Origin: Oscillospiraceae bacterium | GTDB lineage: Bacteria; Bacillota; Clostridia; Oscillospirales; Oscillospiraceae | DNA: 64,000 nt | Assembly: GCA_015067545.1 (NCBI GenBank) | Contig: SVMG01000001.1 | Span: 310,001 to 374,000 of the forward strand | Direction: 5' to 3' | Shown: in pieces, positions 32,616 to 40,397 of the stretch | Numbering within the stretch: the first letter of the stretch is position 1 | Layout: every line of letters starts with the position of its first letter | Program-made: the position numbers and the translations under genes | Notes under the pieces: model-generated | What the model was told of the DNA's origin: nothing | Databases searched by the model: none | The model's input: the letters and a program-made list of their open reading frames with translations, nothing else

Positions 32616-33051
32616 ATTTTCCAGTAGAACCGAAACCACCTGTGCCGCGGCCGGTATCGGTTAGCTCTTCTGCCTCTTCATACGCAGGTGTCAGCACAGG
32701 TGTGATCACCAGCTGTGCGATCCGCTCGCCGGGCGAAACAGTCTGTGCCACCTTTCCGTGATTATGCAGGACAACAGAAATTTCGCCCCGGTAGTCGCTA
32801 TCGATGACGCCGACCTTATTTGCCGGTGCGAGACCGCGCTTTGCACCCAAGCTGCTTCGGGCATACACCAGTCCTGCACAGCCCTTGGGCACTTCCATGG
32901 CAAGGCCCGTAGGGATAAATACCGTTTCTCCGGCCTCGATGGTCACCGACGCATCCAGACAAGCGTACAGATCTGCGCCTGCGGCATCACGAGAGCCATA
33001 GGTGGGCAAAATTGCATTCGGTCTGACTTTCTTTACTGCAATGGTACTCAT
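32614..33051 (-). CDS. dut: dUTP diphosphatase
   Basis: Trimeric dUTPase of 145 residues, keeping uracil out of DNA and supplying dUMP. All five motifs are visible: DAAGADLYA, VYARSSLGAKRG, NKVGVIDSDYRGEI, PGERIAQLVI and the C-terminal GRGTGGFGSTG. It overlaps the end of nrdG by four bases, so nrdG-dut pairs ribonucleotide reduction with dUTP removal. Last gene of trxB-nrdG-dut. Confidence 0.95.
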   Translation of the reverse strand: MSTIAVKKVRPNAILPTYGSRDAAGADLYACLDASVTIEAGETVFIPTGLAMEVPKGCAGLVYARSSLGAKRGLAPANKVGVIDSDYRGEISVVLHNHGKVAQTVSPGERIAQLVITPVLTPAYEEAEELTDTGRGTGGFGSTGK

Positions 33052-33581
33052 GTGTGCATCCCCTTATCTTCCCAAAGAATTACCTTTTTCGCCTGCAGCG
33101 ATGCAGGCACATCGATCAACCGCTGATTCTCTGAACCGCGAAAACGCAGGTTCAGATTTTTCTTTTCTTCCACAAACGGGCCATCCACCAAAACATCCAG
33201 ATAATCAAGATATTCTTTCGTGATTGTCCAATCCCCCAGTGTGCCGGAGGTGATCTTATCAAAAAGGTATCCGGAAAATGCCCAAATACTCTTGTTTGGC
33301 ATTTGGGATTTGATCCTCCGGAGCAACTGCAAAATCGGCTCCTGATTTTGGGGTTCGAAAGGCTCTCCGCCCAATAAGGTCAAGCCCTTGATATAGTCCG
33401 GGCGGAGCATATCCAAAATGGTTTGGATGGTTTCCTCAGTAAAGGGTGTGCCGTATTCAAAATCCCAGGCAACCTCGTTGAAGCACCCCTTGCAATGATG
33501 CGTACAGCCGGATACAAACAGGCTCACCCGGACGCCCGGGCCGTTGGCAATATCGCAGTTTTTGATGGTTGCGTAATGCAC
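33048..33581 (-). CDS. nrdG: Anaerobic ribonucleotide reductase activating protein
   Basis: Radical SAM enzyme that installs the glycyl radical on NrdD. The cluster motif is C26-x3-C30-x2-C33 (SGCTHHCKGC), preceded by the family-specific NGPGVRVSLFVSGC, and LLGGEPFEPQNQ supplies the GGEP-like SAM site. The likely start is GTG 33581 with GAGG five bases upstream; the frame continues to TTG 33599, which lacks a ribosome site. NrdD itself is not in the window. Its place behind trxB suits a redox and DNA-precursor operon. Confidence 0.9.
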   Translation of the reverse strand: MHYATIKNCDIANGPGVRVSLFVSGCTHHCKGCFNEVAWDFEYGTPFTEETIQTILDMLRPDYIKGLTLLGGEPFEPQNQEPILQLLRRIKSQMPNKSIWAFSGYLFDKITSGTLGDWTITKEYLDYLDVLVDGPFVEEKKNLNLRFRGSENQRLIDVPASLQAKKVILWEDKGMHT

Positions 33582-33631
33582 AGCCTCACCCTCTTCCAAA
33601 AAGTGATGCCATTATATCACAAAATCCCACA

Positions 33632-34558
33632 TTAAGCAACGGCTACCGCCAGATATTCTTCAATTTCGTGCGCCGCCACAGCGCCGTCAGCCGTAGCCGT
33701 GACGATCTGGCGAACTGCCTTGGTACGGACATCTCCCACCGCATACACACCGGGCAAATTCGTTTCGGTGGACTCCCCTGCTACGATATAGCCGGCCTCA
33801 TCCAGCTCCAACTGATTGGCGAACAACTCCGTTGCGGGCGTTCTGCCAATGCTGACGAAAACGCCATCACACGGAATATTCTCACTTTCGCCGGTAACCT
33901 TGTTGCGCAGCACCACGCCCTCCACACGGTCATCGTGCAAGAGGGATGCAACTTCACTGTTCCACCGGAATTCCAGGTTTTCTGCCCTCTCCAGAGGCTC
34001 GTGATAGATCTTGGAAGCCCGCAGGGTATCTCTGCGATGGACAAGGATCACTTTCTTCGCAACTCTGGCCAATGTCAGCGCATCGGCCACCGCAGAATTG
34101 CCTCCACCGACCAAGACCACCGTCTTGCCCCGGTAGAACATCCCGTCGCAGGCAGCGCAGTAGTGCACGCCCCGGCCGGTCAGTTCCTGCTCCATGGGAA
34201 GGCCCAGCTTCCTGGGATTAGCGCCGGTTGCAACGATGACCGTGCGCCCATAAAACGTACCCTGATCCGTTTGCAATTCTTTTATTTCCTGATTCAGTTT
34301 TACAGACTGGACATCGGCATACACCGTTTCCGCACCAAAGCGCTCTGCGCCCTTTTGCATGCGCATGCCCAAATCAAAGCCGTCCACACCCTCGTCAAAA
34401 CCGGGGTAATTATCCACTTGATGGGTCAGCGCCATCTGGCCGCCTGCGGCCAATCGTTCCAAAACCGCCACCTGCAAACAGGCTCTTGCCGCGTACATTG
34501 CCGCCGTGTATCCCGCCGGGCCACCGCCCAGCACCAAAACATCATATACCTTTTCCAT
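33632..34558 (-). CDS. trxB: Thioredoxin reductase
   Basis: FAD enzyme of 308 residues that passes electrons, normally from NADPH, to thioredoxin. FAD-binding GGGPAGYTAAMYAARA (11-26), redox-active C134-AA-C137 (YCAACDG), pyridine nucleotide-binding GGGNSAVADALTLA, and the closing VYAVGDVRTKAVRQIVTA. The HRR motif (VHRRDTL) supports NADPH. It has its own promoter with an inverted repeat also found before trxA, although trxA ends in a terminator just upstream. Confidence 0.95.
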   Translation of the reverse strand: MEKVYDVLVLGGGPAGYTAAMYAARACLQVAVLERLAAGGQMALTHQVDNYPGFDEGVDGFDLGMRMQKGAERFGAETVYADVQSVKLNQEIKELQTDQGTFYGRTVIVATGANPRKLGLPMEQELTGRGVHYCAACDGMFYRGKTVVLVGGGNSAVADALTLARVAKKVILVHRRDTLRASKIYHEPLERAENLEFRWNSEVASLLHDDRVEGVVLRNKVTGESENIPCDGVFVSIGRTPATELFANQLELDEAGYIVAGESTETNLPGVYAVGDVRTKAVRQIVTATADGAVAAHEIEEYLAVAVA

Positions 34559-34582
34559 AACCTTACCTCCTGTTTTTTCTTT

Positions 34583-34624
34583 AGTATATCCGAAAAGCGG
34601 CGGCTTTACTGTGATATTGTCACG
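34583..34624 (-). promoter_or_regulatory. trxB promoter with upstream inverted repeat
   Basis: The -10 box is TATACT (34588-34583, minus strand). Upstream, TGTGA-N5-TCACG as read on the plus strand (34610-34624) is centred 41 bases before the predicted start, exactly as in trxA. There is no good -35 hexamer, as expected when an activator is needed. Confidence 0.6.
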
Positions 34625-34630
34625 ATAAAG

Positions 34631-34658
34631 GAAAAGCCCACTGCCGAAGCAGTGGGCT
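34631..34658 (-). terminator. Intrinsic terminator after trxA
   Basis: A 10-bp stem AGCCCACTGC/GCAGTGGGCT around CGAA, followed by TTTTCC on the minus strand. Confidence 0.82.
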
Positions 34659-34668
34659 CTGCGGGTAT

Positions 34669-34977
34669 TTACGGAAGCATCGCGAGGATCTGCGCCTTGG
34701 ATTTTGCGCCGGTGGACTGAGTCAAGACTTTGCCGTCTTTCATAACCACCAGCGTGGGGATGCTGTACACCTGGAACTTGGTTGCAAGCTCCGTCTGTGC
34801 ATCCACATCCACCTTGCCCACCACGATGTGCTCATTTTCTGCGGCAATCTCATCGATGATAGGGCTTACCATCCGGCAGGGGCCACACCATGTGGCAAAG
34901 AAATCCAGCAGAACGACCTTCTCGCTCTTAACAACTTCGTTTTCAAAATTTTCCTTGGTGATATTCAGAACTGACAT
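34669..34977 (-). CDS. trxA: Thioredoxin
   Basis: A 102-residue thioredoxin with the WCGPC active site in DFFATWCGPCRMVSPII, the cis-proline YSIPTLVVMKDGK, and the usual central Asp. It reduces disulfides in the cytoplasm, including those of reductases. AAGGAGGA lies before the ATG. It has its own promoter and terminator, so it is expressed apart from trxB, but both promoters carry the same repeat. Confidence 0.96.
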   Translation of the reverse strand: MSVLNITKENFENEVVKSEKVVLLDFFATWCGPCRMVSPIIDEIAAENEHIVVGKVDVDAQTELATKFQVYSIPTLVVMKDGKVLTQSTGAKSKAQILAMLP

Positions 34978-35010
34978 CTTTTTGTCCTCCTTGTTTTGTT
35001 TTGTAGCCTT

Positions 35011-35052
35011 ATTTTACCCCAAATTTCGGAGGACTTCTGTGATAATGTCACA
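35011..35052 (-). promoter_or_regulatory. trxA promoter with upstream inverted repeat
   Basis: The -10 box is TAAAAT (35016-35011, minus strand). TGTGA-TAATG-TCACA (35038-35052) is a perfect 5+5 inverted repeat centred 41 bases before the predicted start, with 21 bases to the -10 box, the same spacing as at trxB. No -35 hexamer is evident. Confidence 0.65.
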
Positions 35053-35057
35053 TTGAG

Positions 35058-37259
35058 TTATTTATTGTTCAATTCCTTCAGTACAGCGCCAAAACTGCTT
35101 GGCTCATCGGTGATTTTATACCACGTGTCATCCTGTGCTTTTACAAATCCACCAGCGTCATAGATAAAGCACACAGTATCTCCGTTTTCATATATAAGCG
35201 TTACGTTCCATATAATATATGCTGATTGCTGAGGCTTGTTCTCGAAGTCGGTTGTCAGATCCAGGCTTGAGAAGTAAGCGGCAACAATATTTGCATCGTT
35301 TTCTGTAAAAGAATACTGATATTTTCCCTTGGCATCCGCTACCATTGCAACAAGAAGCTTTCCATTTTCTTTCAGCCCAAGCAACTCTGCGTCGTCTCCC
35401 TTAAAGAAATAAATCGGCTTCAGATCAAACCTATCAGGACTGAAAACATAGAGAAAATCGTCAATAACCACACCTCTGACTTGATCGAGAATACCCTTGA
35501 TTTCCCCAATTCTCAGTTCCCGCAGCTGACTGCCCGTAAATTGTAGGAGCACATAGCCGTCATATGTGGGAATACCGAACAGATTATTCTCCCTGTCAAT
35601 GTAGTAAGCCTTATAATCGGTTGCAAACCTCGCATCCTTGACATAGGAACAAACAGAGGTCACGCCATTTTCGGTCTCTTGATAAACTTCAACTTTTAAG
35701 CACCGCTTTTCGTCAAAGCCGATGCCCATAAGATAACCGTCCTTTAGTTGGATCAGGGAGCTGGAATATCCTTCGATTGTGCCGGTATCCTTGACTGTGA
35801 TATTTCCAAGATCAGTCATATCGAAAAAGAATACCGGATCCCTCAGCGTTACCACAACTGCGGTGCAGACATAGGCATAGTCTCCATCAAAACGGACGGA
35901 TTCTACCGTTTCACCCTCGGGGGCGAAATCCTTCACTTCTGCGAGTTTTTCCCATGTATCCACCTCGAAGCAGGTTAAATTGGCATTCTGGTAAGTTGGA
36001 GGCAGCGGCATGGGCTCGCCGACAGGCGGAGCGGTATTTCCATAAGCATCCGTTGCGGGATTGGTGTTGCCGGATGCTCTGTAACGGCGGTTTGTGCCGG
36101 TAACGATGCGAAATACTCCGTTATGCTCATCCATGCTGTACTGATTCTTGATTGTACCCTCCACGCAGAAGGTGCCTTTCAGGGTCAGGCCGTTCTCGCC
36201 GTAACCCACACAGGCGATCTCGGTCATGGACTTGGTTGCAGTGATATGTTCTGCAATTTCTTCCTTATCTGTATAACCGCGGGTCACATAGATGTTATCC
36301 CTGGATACATACAGCTGTCTGGAGTAGGACATAAATGCACCGGCATCAGTGACCGAAAGATCCTTGGTATCCAACAGGTTGATAACTGTATAACTGTCAC
36401 TTGTCAACTGTTCTGGAACGACAATGTTTTCTGCCGGGATGGGGTTCATATCCTCCGGCGTGCCATACTGGGGCAAATAACTGGATTCGTCATCAAAATC
36501 CACTTGATATTTCATGCTGTAGCGGGTCATGACCATCAGCTGATCTCCTACCATCCGGGAGGATATCAGGCTGCCAGTCAAATAAACTGTCTTCTGATCA
36601 ATTACATGTTCCGGATCCTGCACATCCAGTAATACGATCTTCACAAAGTTTTTCCAACAATTATCTATCAGTTTATCTCCTGGAATCAATAGAGTCACTC
36701 GGGATGCGTCCGCAGACAAATATATTTCCGGGCTATTGTAATATGCCTCTATGTCTCGTTTTAAATTCCAACTACTGACGATATGAGAATTACTACCATC
36801 GATGGAGTAAATATTCAAAGAGTACCCATCAAAGTAGAAGATATGGGTTTCGCTCCGTTTGATCAAGTCCCCTTCGTGGACACCTGCTACCTGGTGATCG
36901 GTGATCTCTATGGAAGTATTTGCGGAACTGCCGTTACTCGGTGCGTCACCTTGGAACAAAACATCTTCATTATTATCCTGATCCCACTGCATATATTCTT
37001 CCCAGGTGAGTCCTTGCGCCTTATCCGGCAAATCCCGGCTGATAGCTTCAATGACCTTAAAATACTGGCTGTCGCTATATTGGGAAATATCGATCCCGGG
37101 CTCAACAGGCACACCCTCATTACTCCCTTTTGGAAGCAACAAACCGGCCACAATGCACAGGCACAGCATGCCTGCTGTTGCCATCAGGGCCTTGCGTTGG
37201 GTTTGCTTTTTCTTGAGCTTGCCCTGAACGGATTGCATCCTTTCTTCATATGTCTTCAT
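35058..37259 (-). CDS. Membrane-anchored beta-propeller domain protein
   Basis: A 733-residue protein with a charged N-terminal segment (1-23), one membrane helix (ALMATAGMLCLCIVAGLLL, 24-42) and a very large extracellular part. That part belongs to the clostridial and archaeal beta-propeller family: GVHEGDLIKRSETHIFYFDGYSLNIYSI near its start, then repeated strands and VTDAGAFMSYSRQLYVSRDN. The ATG at 37259 follows GGTGGG by eight bases and overlaps the sigma factor gene by 14 bases. The short cytoplasmic tail plus coupling to an ECF-like sigma suggests an anti-sigma or sensor role; that is inference. No protease motif is seen. Confidence 0.82.
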   Translation of the reverse strand: MKTYEERMQSVQGKLKKKQTQRKALMATAGMLCLCIVAGLLLPKGSNEGVPVEPGIDISQYSDSQYFKVIEAISRDLPDKAQGLTWEEYMQWDQDNNEDVLFQGDAPSNGSSANTSIEITDHQVAGVHEGDLIKRSETHIFYFDGYSLNIYSIDGSNSHIVSSWNLKRDIEAYYNSPEIYLSADASRVTLLIPGDKLIDNCWKNFVKIVLLDVQDPEHVIDQKTVYLTGSLISSRMVGDQLMVMTRYSMKYQVDFDDESSYLPQYGTPEDMNPIPAENIVVPEQLTSDSYTVINLLDTKDLSVTDAGAFMSYSRQLYVSRDNIYVTRGYTDKEEIAEHITATKSMTEIACVGYGENGLTLKGTFCVEGTIKNQYSMDEHNGVFRIVTGTNRRYRASGNTNPATDAYGNTAPPVGEPMPLPPTYQNANLTCFEVDTWEKLAEVKDFAPEGETVESVRFDGDYAYVCTAVVVTLRDPVFFFDMTDLGNITVKDTGTIEGYSSSLIQLKDGYLMGIGFDEKRCLKVEVYQETENGVTSVCSYVKDARFATDYKAYYIDRENNLFGIPTYDGYVLLQFTGSQLRELRIGEIKGILDQVRGVVIDDFLYVFSPDRFDLKPIYFFKGDDAELLGLKENGKLLVAMVADAKGKYQYSFTENDANIVAAYFSSLDLTTDFENKPQQSAYIIWNVTLIYENGDTVCFIYDAGGFVKAQDDTWYKITDEPSSFGAVLKELNNK

Positions 37260-37785
37260 AAGTGATTCCCACCTTTTCAAGCAAAGATTTCAGAGATGTC
37301 TTTGCCCGGGCAAGCAGGTTATACACCTGCTTTTTCGACCGGGACATGATGGCACAAACCTCATCGGGAGTAAAGCCGTCAAAATAGGTCAGCATCAACA
37401 CCTGGCGATACTGCAATGGCAGTTCCTGCAAGCAGGCAAACACCGCCCTGTCGCGCTCCTTTTTGATAGCGTCCCCCTCCAGATCCCCTGCCGAGAGCAC
37501 AGCTTCCACATCCTCCAACGGAACATTTTTCCGGTGGAAGCGCAGGTAATTTAAGCACCGATGGCGAATCGCCTTGTAAAGATATGCTTTGAAATGGGCC
37601 TCATCGTTAAACTTTCTGTCCCTGATCAGCACATCTGCCAGCGCGTCTTCCATCAGTTCCTCGGCAACAGATTCGCTCCCTACAAAACTGCAGGCAAAGC
37701 GCACCAAGGGGTCTGAATATGTACGGATAATCGTTTCCAGAGAAGCAACTTCTCCAAAACCAATTTTTATACCAAATTGGGCCAT
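37246..37785 (-). CDS. ECF-type RNA polymerase sigma factor
   Basis: A 179-residue sigma-70 family protein with regions 2 and 4 only. Region 2 (about 15-85) has YSDPLVRFACSFVGSESVAEELMEDALADVLI and HFKAYLYKAIRHRCLNYLR. Region 4 (about 115-170) has LQELPLQYRQVLMLTYFDGFTPDEVCAIMSRSKKQVYNLLARAK, the -35-binding helix-turn-helix. ATG 37785 follows GAGGTG by seven bases. Its stop lies inside the beta-propeller gene start, so the two are translationally coupled. Target promoters are unknown. Confidence 0.9.
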   Translation of the reverse strand: MAQFGIKIGFGEVASLETIIRTYSDPLVRFACSFVGSESVAEELMEDALADVLIRDRKFNDEAHFKAYLYKAIRHRCLNYLRFHRKNVPLEDVEAVLSAGDLEGDAIKKERDRAVFACLQELPLQYRQVLMLTYFDGFTPDEVCAIMSRSKKQVYNLLARAKTSLKSLLEKVGITYEDI

Positions 37786-37957
37786 TACGATCACCTCTTC
37801 ATCCTTATAACACCTGAACTGTGGAAATTACTCACGATAATTTTCAAAAAATTCATCCATATCCCATTTCTTGTAGTATAATGCAAATAAGGAACAATTG
37901 CAATGACTGCCCTCTGCCTGGGTATAATAAAAAAGCATCTTTTGAAAGGAGCAACCT

Positions 37958-38677
37958 ATGTTCGGATATTATTACGGTTTTGATCTGACATACATCGTAC
38001 TGGTGCTGCCTTGCGTGATTTTGGCCATGATCGCCAGCGCCAATGTCAATTCCACTTTTAAGCGCTATTCCGAAAAGCATTCTTATCGTCGCATCACCGG
38101 CGCGCAGGCCGCAGAGCGCGTGCTTCGTGCAAACGGCGTGGCAGGGGTCCGCATCGAACGGATTCGCGGCAATCTGACAGACCACTTTGACCCCAAGACT
38201 AATGTCATTCGTCTTTCTGACAGCGTGCACGATTCCACATCTGTTGCCGCCATCGGTGTTGCCTGTCACGAAGCCGGTCACGCAGTACAGTACGCCCAGC
38301 ACTATGGCCCCATCAAGCTCCGCGCCGCCATCATTCCCATTACGAACATCGGCAGCAAACTGGCCATGCCCCTGATTTTGCTTGGTCTGCTGTTTAGCTT
38401 TGGTGAAACGGTTTCCTACGGTTTTGTGTACGCCGGTATCGCCTGCTTTGGCCTTTCCTTGGTATTCCAGTTGGTCACATTGCCTGTGGAGTTCAACGCC
38501 AGCCGCCGGGCCATGCAGGCCATTGAATCGGCTGAACTTCTGACAGAAGACGAGCAGCGCGGTGCGCGCAAGACCCTCACCGCGGCCGCCATGACCTATG
38601 TGGCTACCACGGCGGTTGCCCTCGCTCAGCTTGTTCGCTTGCTGGCTATTTTCGGCGGCAGACGGCGCAATGATTAA
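37958..38677 (+). CDS. yugP: YugP-like zinc metallopeptidase, membrane
   Basis: A 239-residue membrane protein of the YugP family. The zinc motif is HEAGH in GVACHEAGHAVQYAQ (about residue 106), with membrane helices at about 8-28, 128-150 and 155-175 and near the C terminus. Family features include SDSVHDSTSVAAIGVACHE and LPVEFNASRRAM. The role of the family is not settled; membrane protein turnover is likely. AAAGGAG lies before the ATG, and TATAAT (37923-37928) with a poorly spaced TTGCAA upstream may be the promoter. A REP-like hairpin element follows. Confidence 0.88.
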   Translation: MFGYYYGFDLTYIVLVLPCVILAMIASANVNSTFKRYSEKHSYRRITGAQAAERVLRANGVAGVRIERIRGNLTDHFDPKTNVIRLSDSVHDSTSVAAIGVACHEAGHAVQYAQHYGPIKLRAAIIPITNIGSKLAMPLILLGLLFSFGETVSYGFVYAGIACFGLSLVFQLVTLPVEFNASRRAMQAIESAELLTEDEQRGARKTLTAAAMTYVATTAVALAQLVRLLAIFGGRRRND

Positions 38678-38681
38678 CCGA

Positions 38682-38757
38682 GCCAGTGCGCACACTGGCG
38701 TGGGAATCCCCTTGATCGATTGAGATTGCCACACCAGTCTGAGGACTGGTTCGCAAT
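38682..38757. repeat. REP-like palindromic element after yugP
   Basis: Two hairpins: GCCAGTG/CACTGGC (38682-38699) and ACCAGTC/GACTGGT (38733-38750), the second nested inside ATTGC/GCAAT (38725-38757). The pattern GAGATTGCC...GGTTCGCAATGACA resembles interspersed repeats I remember from other gut Clostridia. Only one copy is in this window. Confidence 0.5.
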
Positions 38758-38779
38758 GACAGAAATTACCGCTCCGGTA

Positions 38780-38808
38780 TTGACAACCGGGGCGGTTTTC
38801 TGTATAAT
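38780..38808 (+). promoter_or_regulatory. Sigma-A-type promoter for the abrB-like operon
   Basis: TTGACA (38780-38785) and TATAAT (38803-38808) with 17 bases between, 48 bases before the ATG. Confidence 0.85.
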
Positions 38809-38856
38809 CTTTGGGTGTGAAAAGTATGAAAAGTATGAATTCAAAGGAGTGGTGAA

Positions 38857-39096
38857 ATGCCTGGAGGCAAACACATTTTAGGAAAAACCAACGCCCGCCG
38901 GGTCTTCGGCACTGCCAAGGTCGGTGACCGGGGGCAAATCGTGATTCCCAAGGAAGCCCGGGAAATGTTTAACATTCAGCCCGGAGATACCTTGCTGATT
39001 CTGGGTGAATCCGATGCCGGTCTGATCGTCTCCCGGCCGGAGACGCTGAATGACTTGGCTGACAAAATACTGAACAATGTAAAAACAGAGGATTGA
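38857..39096 (+). CDS. AbrB/SpoVT-family transcription regulator
   Basis: A 79-residue protein with an N-terminal swapped-hairpin DNA-binding domain: RRVFGTAKVGDRGQIVIPKEAREMFNIQPGDTLLILGE, matching the AbrB signature. Such proteins bind DNA as dimers or tetramers and act as transition-state regulators or antitoxins. No toxin-like gene follows; instead a PLP enzyme gene begins four bases after its stop, and a transporter after that. It may control its own operon. AAAGGAG lies before the ATG. Confidence 0.9.
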   Translation: MPGGKHILGKTNARRVFGTAKVGDRGQIVIPKEAREMFNIQPGDTLLILGESDAGLIVSRPETLNDLADKILNNVKTED

Positions 39097-39100
39097 TACA

Positions 39101-40384
39101 ATGGAAGATTTATTGGCTCTTTACGGCGGAATGGGTATTTCCCCCGCTGTCTACAACTACGGCGAGGCCGCTCTGAAGAAGCTGCAGGCGCGTTTTGCCG
39201 AAATCGATAAGGTAGCGGAATACAACCAGGCAAAGGTGATTTCCGCCATGCAAAAAAACCGGGTCAGCGCCGCCTGCTTCGCTGCAACCACCGGTTACGG
39301 CTACGATGATATGGGCCGTGACAACTTAGAGCGGGTCTATGCGGATGTGTTCCACACGGAGGCCGCTTTGGTACGCCCGCAGATCACCTGCGGCACCCAT
39401 GCGCTGACCGTTGCACTTTCTGCTAACTTGCTCCCGGGAGACGAACTGCTCTCCCCTGTTGGCCTGCCCTATGACACCTTGCAGGAGGTCATAGGCATTC
39501 GTCCCAGTCCCTGCTCCTTGGCAGAGTACGGCGTGACTTACCGCCAAGTGGATCTGCTGGAAGACGGCACTTTTGACTACGAAAATATTCGCAAGGCCAT
39601 CAATGAAAAGACAAAACTCATTACCATTCAGCGCTCCAAAGGCTATGCCACCCGCCCCACCTTCTCCGTGAAGCAGATCGGTGAGCTGATCGCATTCTGC
39701 AAATCCGTCAAGCCCGATGTGCTGGTAATGGTGGACAACTGCTACGGCGAATTTGTAGAGACCATTGAGCCTTCCGATGTGGGCGCAGATATGACGGTGG
39801 GCTCTCTGATCAAGAACCCCGGCGGCGGCCTGGCTCCTATCGGCGGTTACATTGCCGGCACACGGGAGTGCATTGACCGCTGCGGTTATCGCCTTTCTGC
39901 TCCCGGCTTGGGCCAGGAAGTGGGTGCAAATTTGGGCTTGATGCCCGCCCTTTACCAAGGCTTTTTCCTTGCTCCGACTGTGGTTGCAGGTGCTGAAAAG
40001 GGCGCGATCTTTGCCGCCAATCTGTATGAGCCTTTGGGCTTCCGCTGTGTTCCCAATGCCACCGAAAGCCGCCACGACATCATCCAGGCAGTGGAGCTGG
40101 GCAGCGAAGCCGGCATGATTGCTTTCTGTAAGGGCATCCAGGCGGCGGCACCTGTGGATTCCTACGCCGCACCCATCCCGGGTGACATGCCCGGTTATGA
40201 CAGCAAAGTCATCATGGCCGCCGGCGCATTTGTACAGGGCTCGTCCATTGAGCTTTCTGCGGACGGCCCCATCCGTCCCCCCTATGCGGTGTATTTCCAG
40301 GGCGGTCTGACCTGGTGTCACGCAAAGCTTGGTATCCTAATGAGCCTGCAGAAAATGGTGGATGCAGGGCTTGTAAATATATAA
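39101..40384 (+). CDS. Methionine gamma-lyase-related PLP protein (YnbB / aluminium resistance family)
   Basis: A 427-residue fold-type I PLP enzyme of the family named after aluminium resistance protein and methionine gamma-lyase. Visible: TTGYGYDDMGRDNLERVYADVFHTEAALVRPQITCGTHAL, the PLP aspartate region VMVDNCYGEFVE, and the lysine in GSLIKNPGGGLAPIGGYIAG. The real substrate in this family is uncertain; C-S lyase activity on sulfur amino acids is the usual guess. It sits between an AbrB regulator and an EamA permease in one operon, so it may act on a compound that the permease moves. Confidence 0.88.
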   Translation: MEDLLALYGGMGISPAVYNYGEAALKKLQARFAEIDKVAEYNQAKVISAMQKNRVSAACFAATTGYGYDDMGRDNLERVYADVFHTEAALVRPQITCGTHALTVALSANLLPGDELLSPVGLPYDTLQEVIGIRPSPCSLAEYGVTYRQVDLLEDGTFDYENIRKAINEKTKLITIQRSKGYATRPTFSVKQIGELIAFCKSVKPDVLVMVDNCYGEFVETIEPSDVGADMTVGSLIKNPGGGLAPIGGYIAGTRECIDRCGYRLSAPGLGQEVGANLGLMPALYQGFFLAPTVVAGAEKGAIFAANLYEPLGFRCVPNATESRHDIIQAVELGSEAGMIAFCKGIQAAAPVDSYAAPIPGDMPGYDSKVIMAAGAFVQGSSIELSADGPIRPPYAVYFQGGLTWCHAKLGILMSLQKMVDAGLVNI

Positions 40385-40397
40385 GGAGGAAACTACA

